Shown piece after piece: positions 1 through 11,800 of a stretch of DNA of 64,000 bases. Position 1 is the stretch's first letter. Every line of letters starts with the position of its first letter. Below the pieces are notes generated by a model. It saw nothing but the letters and a program-made list of their open reading frames with translations, did no database searches and was not told the DNA's origin. The stretch comes from Cladocopium goreaui (taxonomy: Eukaryota; Sar; Dinophyceae; Suessiales; Symbiodiniaceae): the NCBI GenBank assembly GCA_947184155.2, contig CAMXCT020000445.1, forward strand, positions 62,001 to 126,000, given 5' to 3'. The translations under genes were made by a program, and so were the position numbers.

Positions 1-458
1 TGGGATTTCAATTGGTCTGCATGTATATCCTTCGTTGACAGAAGAACTTGCTCCTGGGGATGACATAGGTCTCGGTGATCTCGGTGTAAAAGGGTGACGT
101 TGAGGTGCAAAACTGGCGTTGTTGGGGGGTGTCTGTGAGCTCGGAGGCGGCGTGGGCGGAAAAGGTGCCGTAGGCGAAGTCCATGGTGGGCGTGTTGGGA
201 ACGATGGAGACGTAGGCGGTGGAGGCGGTATTCCGGATGGGTTCCAAAAGGGTCGATGGGTCGTCATGGCATAGTGCATCGGGCCACGGAACGCCGGTAC
301 TGCTTGGTGCCAACCATGTGGATGACGAGGTGGTGTGCGCGAGCGATCCGGCTGGGAAGGAGGAATTCCATTCATATCCGCGCTGTATTGGGAGATCAGG
401 TCCTGGGACGCCATGAGGTAGAGAGGGTCACGAGACAATAGGTCAAAATGCGCTCGAA
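1..458 (-). CDS. Proline-rich coding frame running off the left edge (partial)
   Basis: An open minus-strand frame runs from about 458 to base 1 and leaves the window. It contains an ATG at 414-412 (start MASQDLISQY) and then a Pro/Ser/Thr-rich stretch with PPPPPTSP- and PPTPPPSS-type runs, much like the N-terminus of the protein at 758-3376. A dinoflagellate-type acceptor (CCCAG|G) lies at 403/402 inside the frame, so an exon may begin there. A GT...AG intron 614-459 could instead join it to the frame at 807-615. It may be a later exon of the same gene or the start of a tandem relative. I do not recognise the family. Confidence 0.5.
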
Positions 459-614
459 CTGCCGAATGAAAGCTGCGAGAAATGTCAGGGTGAGACAAGG
501 ATAGTGTGCGAGTGAAAAAGTGAAACATAATACGAGGTTCCAGTGTGTGAAACATAAGGTGAAAACGAATCTTGCGCAAGGATCCACAATATGAGCATGC
601 AGCGAGTCACAAAC

Positions 615-807
615 CTTTTGAGGAAGAAGTGGCAGCAGTACCGAATGTCGGGAGAAGCATTGTTACTCCAAAATAATCGGGCAGGGCCACTAGGCTCACT
701 GGATCGCCGACGTAGAATAGTCGATACTTGTTCTGGTACTCCTCAAGGGTAAAGAATTCACCAACGAGATTTGGAGTGGTGGGTCGAATGTCGAGAACGA
801 GGTCGGC
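615..807 (-). CDS. Candidate exon in the +1 frame beyond the Arg/Ser-rich ORF
   Basis: After a CATGAAG|G acceptor at 808/807 the minus strand reads a protein-like frame (begins ADLVLDIRPTTP, then FFTLEEYQNKYRLFYVGD) up to an AAAAG|GTTTG donor at 615/614. It is +1 to the frame of the 872-codon ORF, which overlaps it to position 758 and ends there in a stop. Either a short intron skips the Arg/Ser tail and continues into this frame, or the two are alternative products. The composition (hydrophobic/acidic alternation, no stop) supports coding. No family is recognised. Confidence 0.4.
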
Positions 808-3376
808 CTTCATGGTGCTGGTCGCGAGAATGGTCGTCATAATATGAGGATCGGCGATCTCGGCGGCTGTAGGTGGAATTGTCCCAAGCAGCATTGTCAT
901 GCCAAGATCGGCGAGCATAGTCCCGGGAGCCAGAGGTAGCAGTCTCGCGGCGGCTCGGTGTATTGTGAGAGTCGTCCGGGGCCGGCTCCGAAGGTTCTGG
1001 GGCGTCGGCAGAAGGGTCAGGTCGTACTGGACGTGCAGAATCATCAGGAGGTTCCGAAGGTGCATTGGTCTCCGCAGTCTGGTGTGTGATCAAGCCCGGG
1101 AAAACCTGGTGAGTGGAGGCGACGTAGCATATAGATGCAGCGCTTGAGTTCATAGCCGTTGCATTGTCTTTGCCCTTGGCGATGCCCGCAAGGTTGCACA
1201 AGCGTTGGATTTGGTCATTTCCTCCAGCTAGGGCACGGATGCATTTGGGTGAGCGGCATATGGCCAGCAGGCCTGATGGGTTTTGTCCTTTGCCTATTTT
1301 GTAAAGCTGAGAGGTACAAATCCTGACAGCATAGCCGGGTAGGTTGTCGGTGTCTGCGATCTCAGAGGACATTCCGAAGAACCCGTAACACGGGTATTGG
1401 GTCGGTATACCGGCTTCGTTTTTTGTCCAAGTTGCCGGGCGGATGCAGTCTTCAGCAAGAATTTTGGCAACTGATTCCCAACTTGTCTTGTGGTAGATCA
1501 GGTAGGTGCCCATGTGTTCGCCACGGTAGATTGGTTTCTTCTTCAATCCTGTGGGAACCGTGATGGTCAGCAAGTTCTCTGGTTCAATATAGAAGGCTTG
1601 TGTTTGCTTTGCAAGTTCGATGTCCAGTAAGTCGGATTGTGCAAAGGCCCTGGCAATATTCCTGACGGTGGCTTGGCTGGCTTTGATCCAAATACGATGG
1701 TTGTTGACGGTGCGGTATGGTTTAGCCAACTGTTCGAACATCGCGTCCACAAACTGGTTGAAGAGCTGCAAGATAGCCGGGGTCAATGATTGGCGTAGAG
1801 GAACAACATGATCGGGGCCAAGCTCGGTCAGGCATCGAACTCTATGGGGGTCATTGGCCGCCGCCACCATTTCATCGAGGTCGATGTCATTCGTGTCAAA
1901 CTTGGTGAGCGAAATGGTATCAGCAACCTCAGAATTTTCACTGTCGCCGTCCGGAACTCGGAAGGACACCGCGCCGAGTGGTGCTGAAGTGTGGGTTGGT
2001 GGGTTGGCTTGTGGTTCCGATGGTGGTGGATCAGTAGGAGAATTGGGTCGAGCAGTGTGGTGGTCGTAGGCGTCGTTGTAGTGGCTTTCGTTCCATGTAC
2101 CCCAGGTGTCATCAGCATCAGGAGTAGGAATGTAGTTCGGATTGGATGGGTTTGCAGCAGGTCGAAGTATGACTTCACGGCCTCGGGATCGGTGACGTGG
2201 TGTCGCGGAGCGTGGGCGTGGATGGGAGCGGTGACGTCGAGGGACCACAGGAGAGCGGCGTCGTGGTGGTGAGCGTCGTCTGTATGGAGATGGTGTTCTG
2301 CGGCTCTTGTCGGGTTTCGTAGATGATCGATGACGAGGGAGAGGAGAACGAGGTCGCTCTGTACGTGGAGGAGAATGGCGAAGGCGATAGGAATGTACAG
2401 AAGGTCGATGGGAACGTGATCTTGGAGTTCGGGATCGTGGTCGGCGTGTTGGTGGTGGTGGACCGTGTGGTTGGTGAGGAGGAGCGATGGTTGGAGCTGG
2501 GACAATGCGATGGTCCTGAACGTCCGGTTCGGTGGGTCTGGCCTTTGGTGCAGGTGGAGGCGTGGCGATCAGTGGTGGTGTAGGTGTAGGTGGCGGTATC
2601 TGTGGTGTAGGATTCGGTGGATGTTCATCTTGTTGAAGAAGGAGTTGACGTTGTTCTTGTGCCCGTTGAGAATCCATGAGTAATAGTTGCTGAGCTTGGA
2701 TAAGTCGAACAGATTCGGCCAGTTGTTGTGCGGTGGAACCCAGGGATGCAAGTTCAGGTGGAACGGATGAAGTCGGTGCTGTCTGAGGTGTCGATGGTGT
2801 AGCGTGAGGAGGGGTTTTCGGAGCTGGTCTGCGCGGTCGATCCGGTCTTTTGTCAGAGCGATGCCTGGGAGCTGCTTTGACTGCTGGGGGCCGTGGTGAA
2901 GGCTCATTTGGAGGGATCGTCGATGCGTCCATCTGTAATGGATGTTGAATGTGGTGAGGTGGGTATGGAGAACTGGGCACAGGAGTCGGTGTCATAGTCG
3001 ATGTAGGTGGTGTAGTCGATGTAGGGGATGGAGCCGAAGTGGAAGGCCACGCGGGTGGAGCGGTAGGTGCCATAGGAGATGGAAAAGTCGACGGAGCGGT
3101 GTGTACCATAGTTGGTTCAGGAGCCAAAGGTGAAGGCATGGTGGGTACAAGTTGTGGACCTGGTACTGCATGAGGAGCCGAAGTCAATGAGGTGAACGGC
3201 AACGATGTTGGGGCGGATGTAGACGGCATGAGCGAAGCGGAGGATGACCATGTAGGATGCAAAGCCGAGGGATGTCCAAATAAATGTGCACTCGGTGTCG
3301 ATTGCGGCCACGTCGAAGATGGGTTCGAAGGCTGTGGTGGAGCAGGCCATGATGTTGGAGTGTTCCACGGATGCAT
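758..3376 (-). CDS. Large Pro-, Arg- and Ser-rich protein with a C-terminal globular domain
   Basis: This is an uninterrupted 872-codon frame. Residues 1-270 are Pro/Ser/Thr-rich and low in complexity. A Gln-rich helical patch lies near residue 230. Residues 300-420 are full of RS, SR and RRRSP units, as in splicing or RNA-binding proteins. A globular part follows at about 470-760. Residues 619-760 contain a YHKTSWESVAKILAEDCIRP segment and a YPCYGFFG segment. The tail (about 800-872) is again Arg/Ser-rich. The ATG may be internal: a possible upstream exon with its own ATG and a CAGG|GTGAGT donor lies at 3880-3851, and an in-frame stop precedes this ATG. The protein is probably nuclear or RNA-associated by composition only; its function is unknown. 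Confidence 0.7.
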   Translation of the reverse strand: MHPWNTPTSWPAPPQPSNPSSTWPQSTPSAHLFGHPSALHPTWSSSASLMPSTSAPTSLPFTSLTSAPHAVPGPQLVPTMPSPLAPEPTMVHTAPSTFPSPMAPTAPPAWPSTSAPSPTSTTPPTSTMTPTPVPSSPYPPHHIQHPLQMDASTIPPNEPSPRPPAVKAAPRHRSDKRPDRPRRPAPKTPPHATPSTPQTAPTSSVPPELASLGSTAQQLAESVRLIQAQQLLLMDSQRAQEQRQLLLQQDEHPPNPTPQIPPPTPTPPLIATPPPAPKARPTEPDVQDHRIVPAPTIAPPHQPHGPPPPTRRPRSRTPRSRSHRPSVHSYRLRHSPPRTERPRSPLPRHRSSTKPDKSRRTPSPYRRRSPPRRRSPVVPRRHRSHPRPRSATPRHRSRGREVILRPAANPSNPNYIPTPDADDTWGTWNESHYNDAYDHHTARPNSPTDPPPSEPQANPPTHTSAPLGAVSFRVPDGDSENSEVADTISLTKFDTNDIDLDEMVAAANDPHRVRCLTELGPDHVVPLRQSLTPAILQLFNQFVDAMFEQLAKPYRTVNNHRIWIKASQATVRNIARAFAQSDLLDIELAKQTQAFYIEPENLLTITVPTGLKKKPIYRGEHMGTYLIYHKTSWESVAKILAEDCIRPATWTKNEAGIPTQYPCYGFFGMSSEIADTDNLPGYAVRICTSQLYKIGKGQNPSGLLAICRSPKCIRALAGGNDQIQRLCNLAGIAKGKDNATAMNSSAASICYVASTHQVFPGLITHQTAETNAPSEPPDDSARPVRPDPSADAPEPSEPAPDDSHNTPSRRETATSGSRDYARRSWHDNAAWDNSTYSRRDRRSSYYDDHSRDQHHEGRPRSRHSTHHSKSRW

Positions 3377-3850
3377 CGCTTCAGTAGGTCAAAACAAAAG
3401 TGGACAATTGTAAAAAGTTTCACATACAGGATTCAGTCCCTAACTACCTACAAAATCGTGCAATTATTCCCTGCACCGGGACCGTGGTCAAGTCGTGCCG
3501 CAATGGCATAAAACAGCTTTCAAGTTCCAACGAATTAGGTGCACAATATGTTTCACCTCACCAGACAACCATCAAAAGAAAGGATCACCACACCTGAAAG
3601 TCGTGTGCCTGCCTGAGTTCTCTGTCATGATTTGATGCAACGGTGTTGCAAAGCAGCTGCAAAAAACGGAGGTTTCAGAACATTCGGAATGGCTTCCCTT
3701 GAAAGAACGCAGCACTGGGGTCCCTGGGACAATAGGAGCGGCGGGACATCACAAAAGGCGAATAACCGAAAGGCTGGCTGTTGCACTTTACTTAAATGAA
3801 TTACTGAGTTGAAAAGTGTAAATTCAGAATTCAAGTCTGTCAACACTCAC

Positions 3851-3880
3851 CCTGAAGAGGGTTGCCTCCAATGGCTCCAT
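3851..3880 (-). CDS. Possible 5' coding exon of the Arg/Ser-rich gene
   Basis: ATG at 3880-3878 opens ten codons (MEPLEATLFR) that end at a strong donor, CAGG|GTGAGTG, at 3851/3850. It lies 475 bp upstream of the 872-codon frame on the same strand. The phase of the join to that frame is unresolved, so the link is only suggestive. Confidence 0.3.
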
Positions 3881-3884
3881 GGCA

Positions 3885-5360
3885 CCATGTCGGAGCCACC
3901 ATGGAAATCACACTAGACAAGAATGGATCATTATATGATCCGGCAGGAACTGAATCCTGAAACATGCAAACCAGCCTAGATTATTAGATGAATAAAAGAG
4001 CCACATGAGGTACTTCTCGCAAACGATGTAGGGCATCCGAAATTGTCAAACGTAGTCATAACCAGATTCCATAGAGTTTTGACCAGCATGTGGAAATCCA
4101 AAATAATGTTTCGGCGATTGTTTCCCAAAATAACCCATAGTTCGTCGGCGACAGGGTCTCGGCGAAAATAAGTCAAAAAACATAATACTGTCGGCGATAT
4201 GGTTTCGGCGAAAATCTGAGGAAGGTTCTGATGCATGCAATACAGATTGTGGCAACCGTGTAGATTCGAAACAACGCAGTGTAACAGCTTGATCAACAGT
4301 TGAAACCAAATTTTGCAGGTACACAGAGTTGATCAGACTCTGCTTCCAGCACAAGTGGATAGCTTCGTTGGGTGCAGTCTCCACTGTGCTCTGCACCCCC
4401 CTGCAAATTAGTGAAAACCAATCAGAAGTTTTACATCTGTTCAGATGGTACACACACACACACCCACACACACCCACACACACCCACACACACCCACCCA
4501 CCCACCCACCCAATAGGGATGCCAATGCGGACACATACAGTGCGTGTACAGTACTATACGGTGGTTTCCTAAAATGGGGGTACCTCCAAATCATCCAAAG
4601 TAGACACCATTTTAGTACTGAAACCCATAGTCTTGGGATGTCTTGGGGATCCACCAATCATGACATTGTCATGAGTCTCATCAAAACCGCTGCCAGTTTT
4701 AGACGGGTCAGCGCCAAGCTCAAGTTTTGATGATAGCCAAGGCTCTGGTCTTTTGTTAACAACGAACCTGGCCACAAAGAACAGTCTGCTCGGATTAGAC
4801 CCAACATGGTCAATATGACTCGTGATATGTTGACAAGTGAATTGGTGGAGTGATCTGTTCATGAAAAGCTCAATGTCCATAGCACAACAATGTGAGAAGT
4901 CATGAAAACAGTCTCTTCAACAAGAAAACCTCGAATGATAGTCATTCCCTGGAGTTTTTTCATGACTGGCACGCACTCAGGAAGCCTTGCAGTTCCAAGC
5001 TACAAACAATCACTGATGTCCTTTGGAAACAATAGAGTGGGGGTCTGGCATACCATTTATCATCATTTACCTCTTGGTTGTCCAACGAGGGTTTACCACT
5101 CTTTTCTCATCAACTAAAGTCGGCTGGTGGGAAAAGAACATCCATGACAAGAAATGGATTTTGTTTGAAAATAAAGCACACCAAAATCTAATGGATGAGA
5201 ACATAATTTTCCCACCAACTAGTAGGAAAAGGACATCTATAACAACAACATTGCACCATCGATCATCTTCCCCCTGAGAATGACTATGATATCATATATC
5301 CTATTTCAATCCCTTTTTTGATGGTAACTCCCCATGTTGGCTGGTTAAATCATGTCAAAT
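3885..5360. other. No gene firmly supported; spacer or 3' region
   Basis: This stretch holds a CA/CCCA microsatellite and AT-rich unique sequence. A minus-strand frame at about 4570-4800 (RPEPWLSSKLELGADPSK) looks somewhat protein-like and could be a terminal exon of the gene starting at 8525, but it has no clear AG|G acceptor. Confidence 0.4.
4449..4512. repeat. CA/CCCA microsatellite
   Basis: Alternating ACAC runs are interrupted by CCC and end in a CCCACCCACCC tract, about 64 bp. Open frames across it are low-complexity artefacts. Confidence 0.9.
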
Positions 5361-5363
5361 CCC

Positions 5364-8300
5364 CCGTTTTTCAAAGCCAAGGAACCACTTGGAGTCGAAG
5401 GATGAAATGTTTTGCTTCACCGTTCCGATCACCTCTCCAGTGTCATTGCCGCCAGCAGCGATCACGGTGGCTTCCCAATAGGACTCGTCGCTCCAAAAGC
5501 TCACGTCTTTCAGCTCGAAGCGGGTCTTCGCTATCAGCTCACCTGCTACGGAACCGCTGGAAAATGGATGAACGTGGGAGATTTACACAGGATTTCTCCA
5601 TTTTGTGGCAATTTTCAAATGTGGAACAAGGTGATTGAGCGGTGGATTTGGGGGGTATGACCTATATGTTTGGACAACTGGAGGTAACAGGACACTGTTG
5701 GATTTAATGTTGGACACAAAGGAAGAAGTAAAGACTGCTTGCGCAGGGAAGCTTTGAGATCTGCATATCGTGTCCAGTGTCTACCAGGTGAATCGCAAAA
5801 AAAACACTCATCATTAATGGTAGCCATGGATCCACAAGACTATATGGTCATCATTTTGATCCATACCCAGTTGGGTTTGCCCCAAAATTAGGGTACAAGC
5901 GAATTCAATCATTTTTCCCCTTCAAGTAGGCATTTTGGGGTATCCCGCCTTTGTGGACATACTGACATACTCATATTATATTCCACTAGGGGCTAGTTAA
6001 ATGCCTATGTTTTGGACATACCAAGTATGAGGGTGATTCACCCCTCTATTGATCAACCAACTGTGAACCATGCACCATCCCTTCCAATCTCATGGTTTGT
6101 CATGATATGTCATGATCATTTTCCAAAAAAAAACATCTATTTTGTCGGGTTTTTTTGCATCCATCACTTCCTATTTTGGGACTTTAAAACAACCAAACAC
6201 AAAACAACCAGCAGTTTAACAGCTGGAAGTGTGTCAAAACCAATAGTACCCCTTTTTTGTTCACATCAAAATAGCAATAAAATAGCTGGACTTTTATGGA
6301 TGTTCATCCCACTAAAAATAGGGTATATTCCCAATGAAATAGCCATTTAAAAACGGGATAATGATCAGCAAAACCATTGGATGTTCATCGGATGGGTCAA
6401 AACCCTGGTACCGTGCCGTGAACCCCAAAATAAACCCCAAGTCATAGCTGGGATTTATAGATGTTCATCCCACTAAAAATGGTATTTTCATAGGTATTGA
6501 TCCATAGCCAGCTGACTGATATCACGTCTCCGAGCGTCGACTGGGCATTCGGTGGATGTTGTACACCACGGTGAGTTCCCAGGGCTCAGAGTCCACGCTG
6601 ACTTCATAGCTATGCTGTGGTCTTGAGCACAACCTATAGCTACAGCTAAAGGGGTTGGATCTCGCAGATTTAGGGGAAAACCATAGGAAAATGGGAAAAC
6701 CATAGGAAAACCATAGGAAAATGGGAAAACCCATAGGAAAACCATAGGAAAATGGAGGTTTAGCCTCTGGTTATGACTAACATAGCTATTGAAAATGGCC
6801 CAGTCGAAATAGTTGATTTTCCCAGCTATAAAATGGTGGATCTTTCCACAACTATGTTAGTTTACCAGAGGGTAGAATGGGGATGAACATGGGATTTTGC
6901 TTGCAAGGGCCTTTATATAATTTCTTTCAGAGCTTCTTTGAAGCCCAACTTGAAAGCGTGATATCAGTGATATCTATTGGGTGCTAGGACATCTACAAAG
7001 GAGGCAGCCCAACATCCACCCACACTTCCAAATTTCCAAGTCTATAGTCACAACATTGTGGTCATCGGACCCTCTGCCAACGGGGCGCCAAAGCTCAAAG
7101 CTGGAGCCGATGGTTCCCCACATCTTGCGACCTTCCAAGGCCACCAGTTTCTCTGGCCCAGTCGTATCTACATAGGCCATCTTTTCCAGGAAACCAAAGA
7201 GCAAATGCCCATTGGACCAGGATCCTGGCCGAGATGTTTACCCTCTGGTAAACGTTTACAAAAAGCTATGGAAAATTCCACCATTTATAGCTGGGAAAAT
7301 CAACTATTTCGACTGGGCCATTTTCAATAGCTATTTTGACATAACCAGAGGGTAGGGATTGGATCAACATTGGATCAACATTGGATCGGCGTTTCGACGA
7401 CTGTGAATCATATGGAGGGGGTTGTGAATCAACCAGTACTCGAGCTCAAAAACCTCTGTCGTCCGTACTGTCGTCCCATAATGGATTGTGATAATGTCCA
7501 AGATATTGGTTAGTAATGGTTAACGGTTAGTATAATCCCCCTATAATCACGAACCAACCACGATTTTGAACACTGCTTACTTGGAGGGAGCCAATCAGTG
7601 CACCGACCTGACCTGAAAATGGCCGTGCAAATCAGAATGATAGAGACCCAATGGCCAGTCCATCCCGTCCATCCCAATCCAGACAATTGGAAGCTGGCTG
7701 GAACAACTGTTCTTTCAGTAGTGGGCCCATGTCACACGTCGTGAACACCCATCATCAGTTCAGAGTCATTGCTGTCAAAGTATGAAATCTAAAGCACCCC
7801 TCTGAGTTCAAATTCAAAATCCAAGTGGGAACAATAAAATGAATCTGCATCAAATGAGCAAGCCATCCCACTCATCGAAATGTCTCCCAAGGTCCTCTGA
7901 AAATTTTGGCTTGTTGATCTGTGCCTGAACTTGACAGTGCTGTAGCATTTTCGTAGACATCGAAGTGCCAAAGCTTGGTCCACAGTCCTTGTGACACAGG
8001 CGTCAGCAAAAAATCTAGGCTGGGGAGTGGAACCAGATATGGCTTGCGCCAACTTACAAGTTTTGCTTTACTTTGGAAAAAGGAAGAATGGGAAAAAACC
8101 AACCTAGAGGGATAGACGGATGGACGCATGGAATCTAAAGCTTTGGGCAAAAACAGTTCACACGATAGAAAGACAATGCACCTCAATAGATCAAGGGTTT
8201 CCTCAGATCCAGTCTGATCCAAGTCTCCCAGCACATCATACTCCTGCAACATGGTTGCCAGGTTGTTCCGTTCAATTTGGTTCACCGTGTTGGGTGGAAT

Positions 8301-8525
8301 CACCTCGTTCCAGCTGAAGTTGGCCGAACCACAGACGGGTTGTCTCAACCAGGCTAAGACCTCCGAGATGATCATCGCAGTCGCCACAATGATGCAGAAC
8401 CAAACGCAGCAGTTCCAGTGGGGCATTCGATTCTGGAGATTTTCCACACATCGTTCGGAGTCGTAGTCCGACTCCCCGGAGTCGGAATCGGCCACCGGTT
8501 GTGGCGAATACTTGGCACTCGCCAT
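5364..8525 (-). CDS. Putative single-pass membrane protein gene, several exons
   Basis: The first exon starts at ATG 8525 (MASAKYSPQPVADSDSGESD). It has an acidic Ser/Asp N-terminus, then a hydrophobic segment CCVWFCIIVATAMIISEVLA (about residues 37-57), then a polar part ending near a GAG|GAAACC donor around 8180; the frame stays open to 7872. Protein-like frames follow on the same strand: 7185-7020 (KMWGTIGSSFELWRPVG; possible AG|G start at 7131), 6633-6528 (after CTATAG|G; YEVSVDSEPWELTVVYNIHR) and 5542-5364 (after GTAGCAG|G; FELKDVSFWSDESYWEATV). Short beta-rich exons after one membrane segment would fit a type II membrane protein. Exon joins between these pieces are not phase-checked and the family is unrecognised; a scramblase-like fold is only an impression. 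Confidence 0.5.
6230..6312. repeat. Small inverted-repeat family 2, truncated copy
   Basis: It begins TGTGTCAAAACC and includes the family core GGATGTTCATCCCA, then runs into sequence shared with family 3 (TAGGGTATATTCCCAATG). It looks like a chimera of two small elements. Confidence 0.55.
6393..6510. repeat. Small inverted-repeat family 2 copy
   Basis: Ends are TGGGTCAAAACC and GGTATTGATCCATAGCCA, with core AGCTGGGATTTATAGATG. Related copies lie at 10743, 36598, 43404 and, inverted, at 48088. Confidence 0.7.
6675..6760. repeat. Short tandem repeat abutting a palindromic element
   Basis: Repeated GGAAAACCATAGGAAAATGG units end in GGAGGTTT directly against the element at 6761. The same arrangement is found at 50755-50872. 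Confidence 0.7.
6761..6874. mobile_element. TA-flanked palindromic MITE, copy 1
   Basis: Left module is GTTATGACTAACATAG and right module is the complement of GTAAACTAACATAG; the two ends do not match each other. Outer ends are CCTCTGG and CCAGAGGG within TA. Confidence 0.85.
7239..7354. mobile_element. TA-flanked palindromic MITE, copy 2
   Basis: Left module is GTAAACGTTTAC and right module is the complement of GTTATGTCAAAATAG. Terminal CCCTCTGG/CCAGAGGG are intact. Confidence 0.87.
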
Positions 8526-8821
8526 GCCAAGAAGCACTGCCGCAGCTGTCAGCAGCGAATTTTGCAGCGTCACTTGGTGTTAAAATGGCTGGATGTGGGA
8601 TGAGTATCACGCTTTGTGGCTGCTCACCCAAAAGTCCCACAAGTTGCGGGGAAAGTCATCTTCAAATTAAGGCACAGGATGTATTTTGGTAAACACCTTA
8701 CGTGGTTTTCTTCAATGTTCTGTGGAGATCAAAGATCATGCGCCCTCATTGCTACCACTGTTATATTATCTCATTGCTTCCGAATCCCTTTTACTGGCAA
8801 ATCGGGGTGGCTCACCTATAG

Positions 8822-11800
8822 CAACGTGGATGGGTCCTCTCTCGAAATGCCTTGCCACGAGGGAATCTGACACCAGTGCCAGCCCAAACCCGAATGGCAC
8901 CTTCCCGGCCACGTAGAGTGCAGCACTGGCGTTCATCAACACCATTTCGCGCACGGCCAATCGGCCCCTCCGGCAGTGCTGTTGGGCCATCCCTGTTTTC
9001 CAGAAGATGTCAGCAAGTCAAAGCCCAGGTGCTAGAATACACATTTCTCCAAGCATTGCCTCCAACAAACACACACAGACATCGAAAGTAAACCGGGTCA
9101 AGTTTGTCGTATTGAAGATGCAAAGCAAAAGCTTCTGACGGGTCCATTTTCGAATTTCAAGCGCTGACGGCGACGACATACATGCCATGAAACAACACTG
9201 CGATAAGGTTAGTTGCGATAAGTCGGCAATATGCAGTCACAAGCTGGTCTGAGCGACGTACACATCCGATACCAATCCACGCAATGGGTCAATTTTGGTA
9301 AACCACCATCCAATTTGTGTACCCCATTATTGTGATCCATACCCAAATGATTCAGCCCCACCGGATGAACATCTCACCAGCTTTCGCTGCGGAACCTTCC
9401 CTGCAAGAGCTCGCGCATCTCGATGGCATTCTCCTCTGGGCTGTTGCCAGCCACCTGCCAGCATGAAAGAGTGCCAGCCCAGTGGATCGCGAAGTGCCAA
9501 AAAAAGGGCCATAAAAAGGGCCACCAACAAAAAACAATTTGCCAACGGCATTTTACCCTCTGGTTATTTAACATAGCCATGGTATAGATGACCCATTTAG
9601 TTCGATGGTTTACCTAGCTATAAAATGGGGATTTTCCATGGCTATGTTAGTCATAACCAAATGGTAATTCTTATTACCCTCTGGTAAACTAACAGTTTGC
9701 TATTGAAAATGGCCCAGTCGAAATAGTGGATGTTCCCAGCTATAAAATGGTGATTTTCCATAGTTTTTTGTATGTTTACCAGAGGGTATTCACCATTAAA
9801 CCACCAGTTTCCTATGGTTTGATGGAAAATGCCCCCATTTCTGGGGAAATTTTTCGATGGGGAACAACCAACGGTCCTGCCGCGCCTCGGAGAGTGGATG
9901 TGGTGAAACGCCGAAGTCCGAGGGCTGGACCTGGCTGTCGGATCCGGATTAGGCTGTCGGGATATAGCACTTAAGATGAATATAATATACGTATCATATC
10001 CCATAGGATCCATGTATGGTATATATATAATATATTATATAATATATACATATAATATACACATGGATTCACTATGTTATCACTATATGTGTAACTCATA
10101 ACTAGGAGGGATAACTCTGCAAGCCCCAAAATTCTGAGTGAGTTCTATCGCTTTCAGGATGTATGATTCTTGTAGCTTCAGCATCCCCAACGAAGCTTGG
10201 CACCGTGCTGACCTCGTACTCCTTGATTTCTCCACCCTCCTTCAACTCCCACACCTGTGGCAGTACACTCAGGCTGGAGCTACCCTCTGGTGAACTAACA
10301 TAGCAATGGAAAATTGCCATTTATAGTGGATTTTCCCATTAAGAATGGTGATTTTCCATTGCTATGTTAGTTCACCAGAGGGTATAGGCTTGTGGTGTGT
10401 CAACAAAAGGCATCTTGAGAACAACATCTTGGTTCGGACTTCGGAGCCGAATGATTTGAACGGCCCAAAAAAAAAGAACTGAGCAGTGCAGCACTCCGTC
10501 ACCTGCGACCCTAAAGGATGCTGACAAATCCGCTGGTGGTCCAACCTTCTCAAAACTTCTCAAAAAGGTCAGGTTTTTCACATTCGTTGTACAAATTGGA
10601 TGAACTCCTAGCTGAGATCTGAAAATGATCGCTGAAATACGTTTCTTTCTGAATGATTGGTTTTGTGCAAATCCAAAAAGGGCTCAGCCTCGACAAGTAT
10701 GGACGACCTGGCCATGAAAAAATAAGCCCTTCCATATGGGGATGGGTCAAAACCCTGGTACCTTTTGTTCACCCCAAGTCATAGCTGGGATTTATGGATG
10801 TTCATCCCCCTAAAAATGGTATTAATAGGTATTGATCCATAGCCATATCCCATAATATGGTTTTTAGATGTTGTTCGCCAATGATATGCCATAAACCATC
10901 CCATTCACCAACCACTGGGGGTCGATTGGTTTTGATCCATCCCCATATCTTTCCACCCCACCTTGGACTTTCCTGCGATAGAAAGCTCATCCAGACCTTC
11001 ACAGCCATGTACTACCAGCGCACGTTTCATGCCTCAGGCAGGCTGATGTCGCCAGGGGGGATGGGGAAATCTCTACCCTCTGGTAAACGTTTACATAGCT
11101 ATGGAAAATCGCCATTTTTGATGGGTAAATCCACTATAAATGGCCTATTGAACATAGCTATGTAACAAATTACCAGAGGGTACCGCTTCCGACTGAGGTG
11201 CGGAACCCAAAAGTTTGAAGACTTCCACGAAAAGTCGTCCCAGGCTATCAGTGTAAACACCTGGAAAGCTGCTAAGAGTTCTGCGATTTTTTGTGACTGG
11301 CATTCCCTGAAAAAACGGGGAGTTGTTGCCAAGAGGATTGTACTTCTGAAAAAAGTCAAAACCTGCAAAATCACTTTTCAATAGTTTTGAATACTTTTGA
11401 TATCAGTCCATGGGTGAATGACTAGTTGAACCCAATGCCAGTTGCTGCAGCCGCTGCCTTTACGACTATCATTCCATATGTATCCCATTGTCAGTGCGAA
11501 TTACACCATAAATCCAAATTATTTGAGCAATCTAGGGCAATCTTGAAAGCCGTCAAATGTTTGCTTCACCTTTGATGTTATGAAGACCCTTGTAGACGCT
11601 CCCCGCCGCCATCCCTCCGGGTGCTCCGCGCCACAAACCATGGCATCTGGCTTGGCAGGGTTCGTCAGAGGTCCCAAGATGTTGAAGACCTCGGGCGGAG
11701 GAATGTCACTGGAGTGGCCCAACGGCAGTTTGGGGCTGCACAATCATTAAGGGCTTCAGGGTCAGCCTTTCATCCCTCCCAGTTCTTTGGCTTCCAACCG

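Noticed and set aside
8766-8990. ORF with [19 protein letters not shown] as a membrane segment
   Set aside because: This is TrpD exon 20, the conserved C-terminal helix region of the enzyme.
9327-9551. ORF starting [20 protein letters not shown], a seeming signal peptide
   Set aside because: It overlaps TrpD exon 19 in another frame, and that exon matches the family motif [12 protein letters not shown]; the hydrophobic start lies in the intron next to a MITE.
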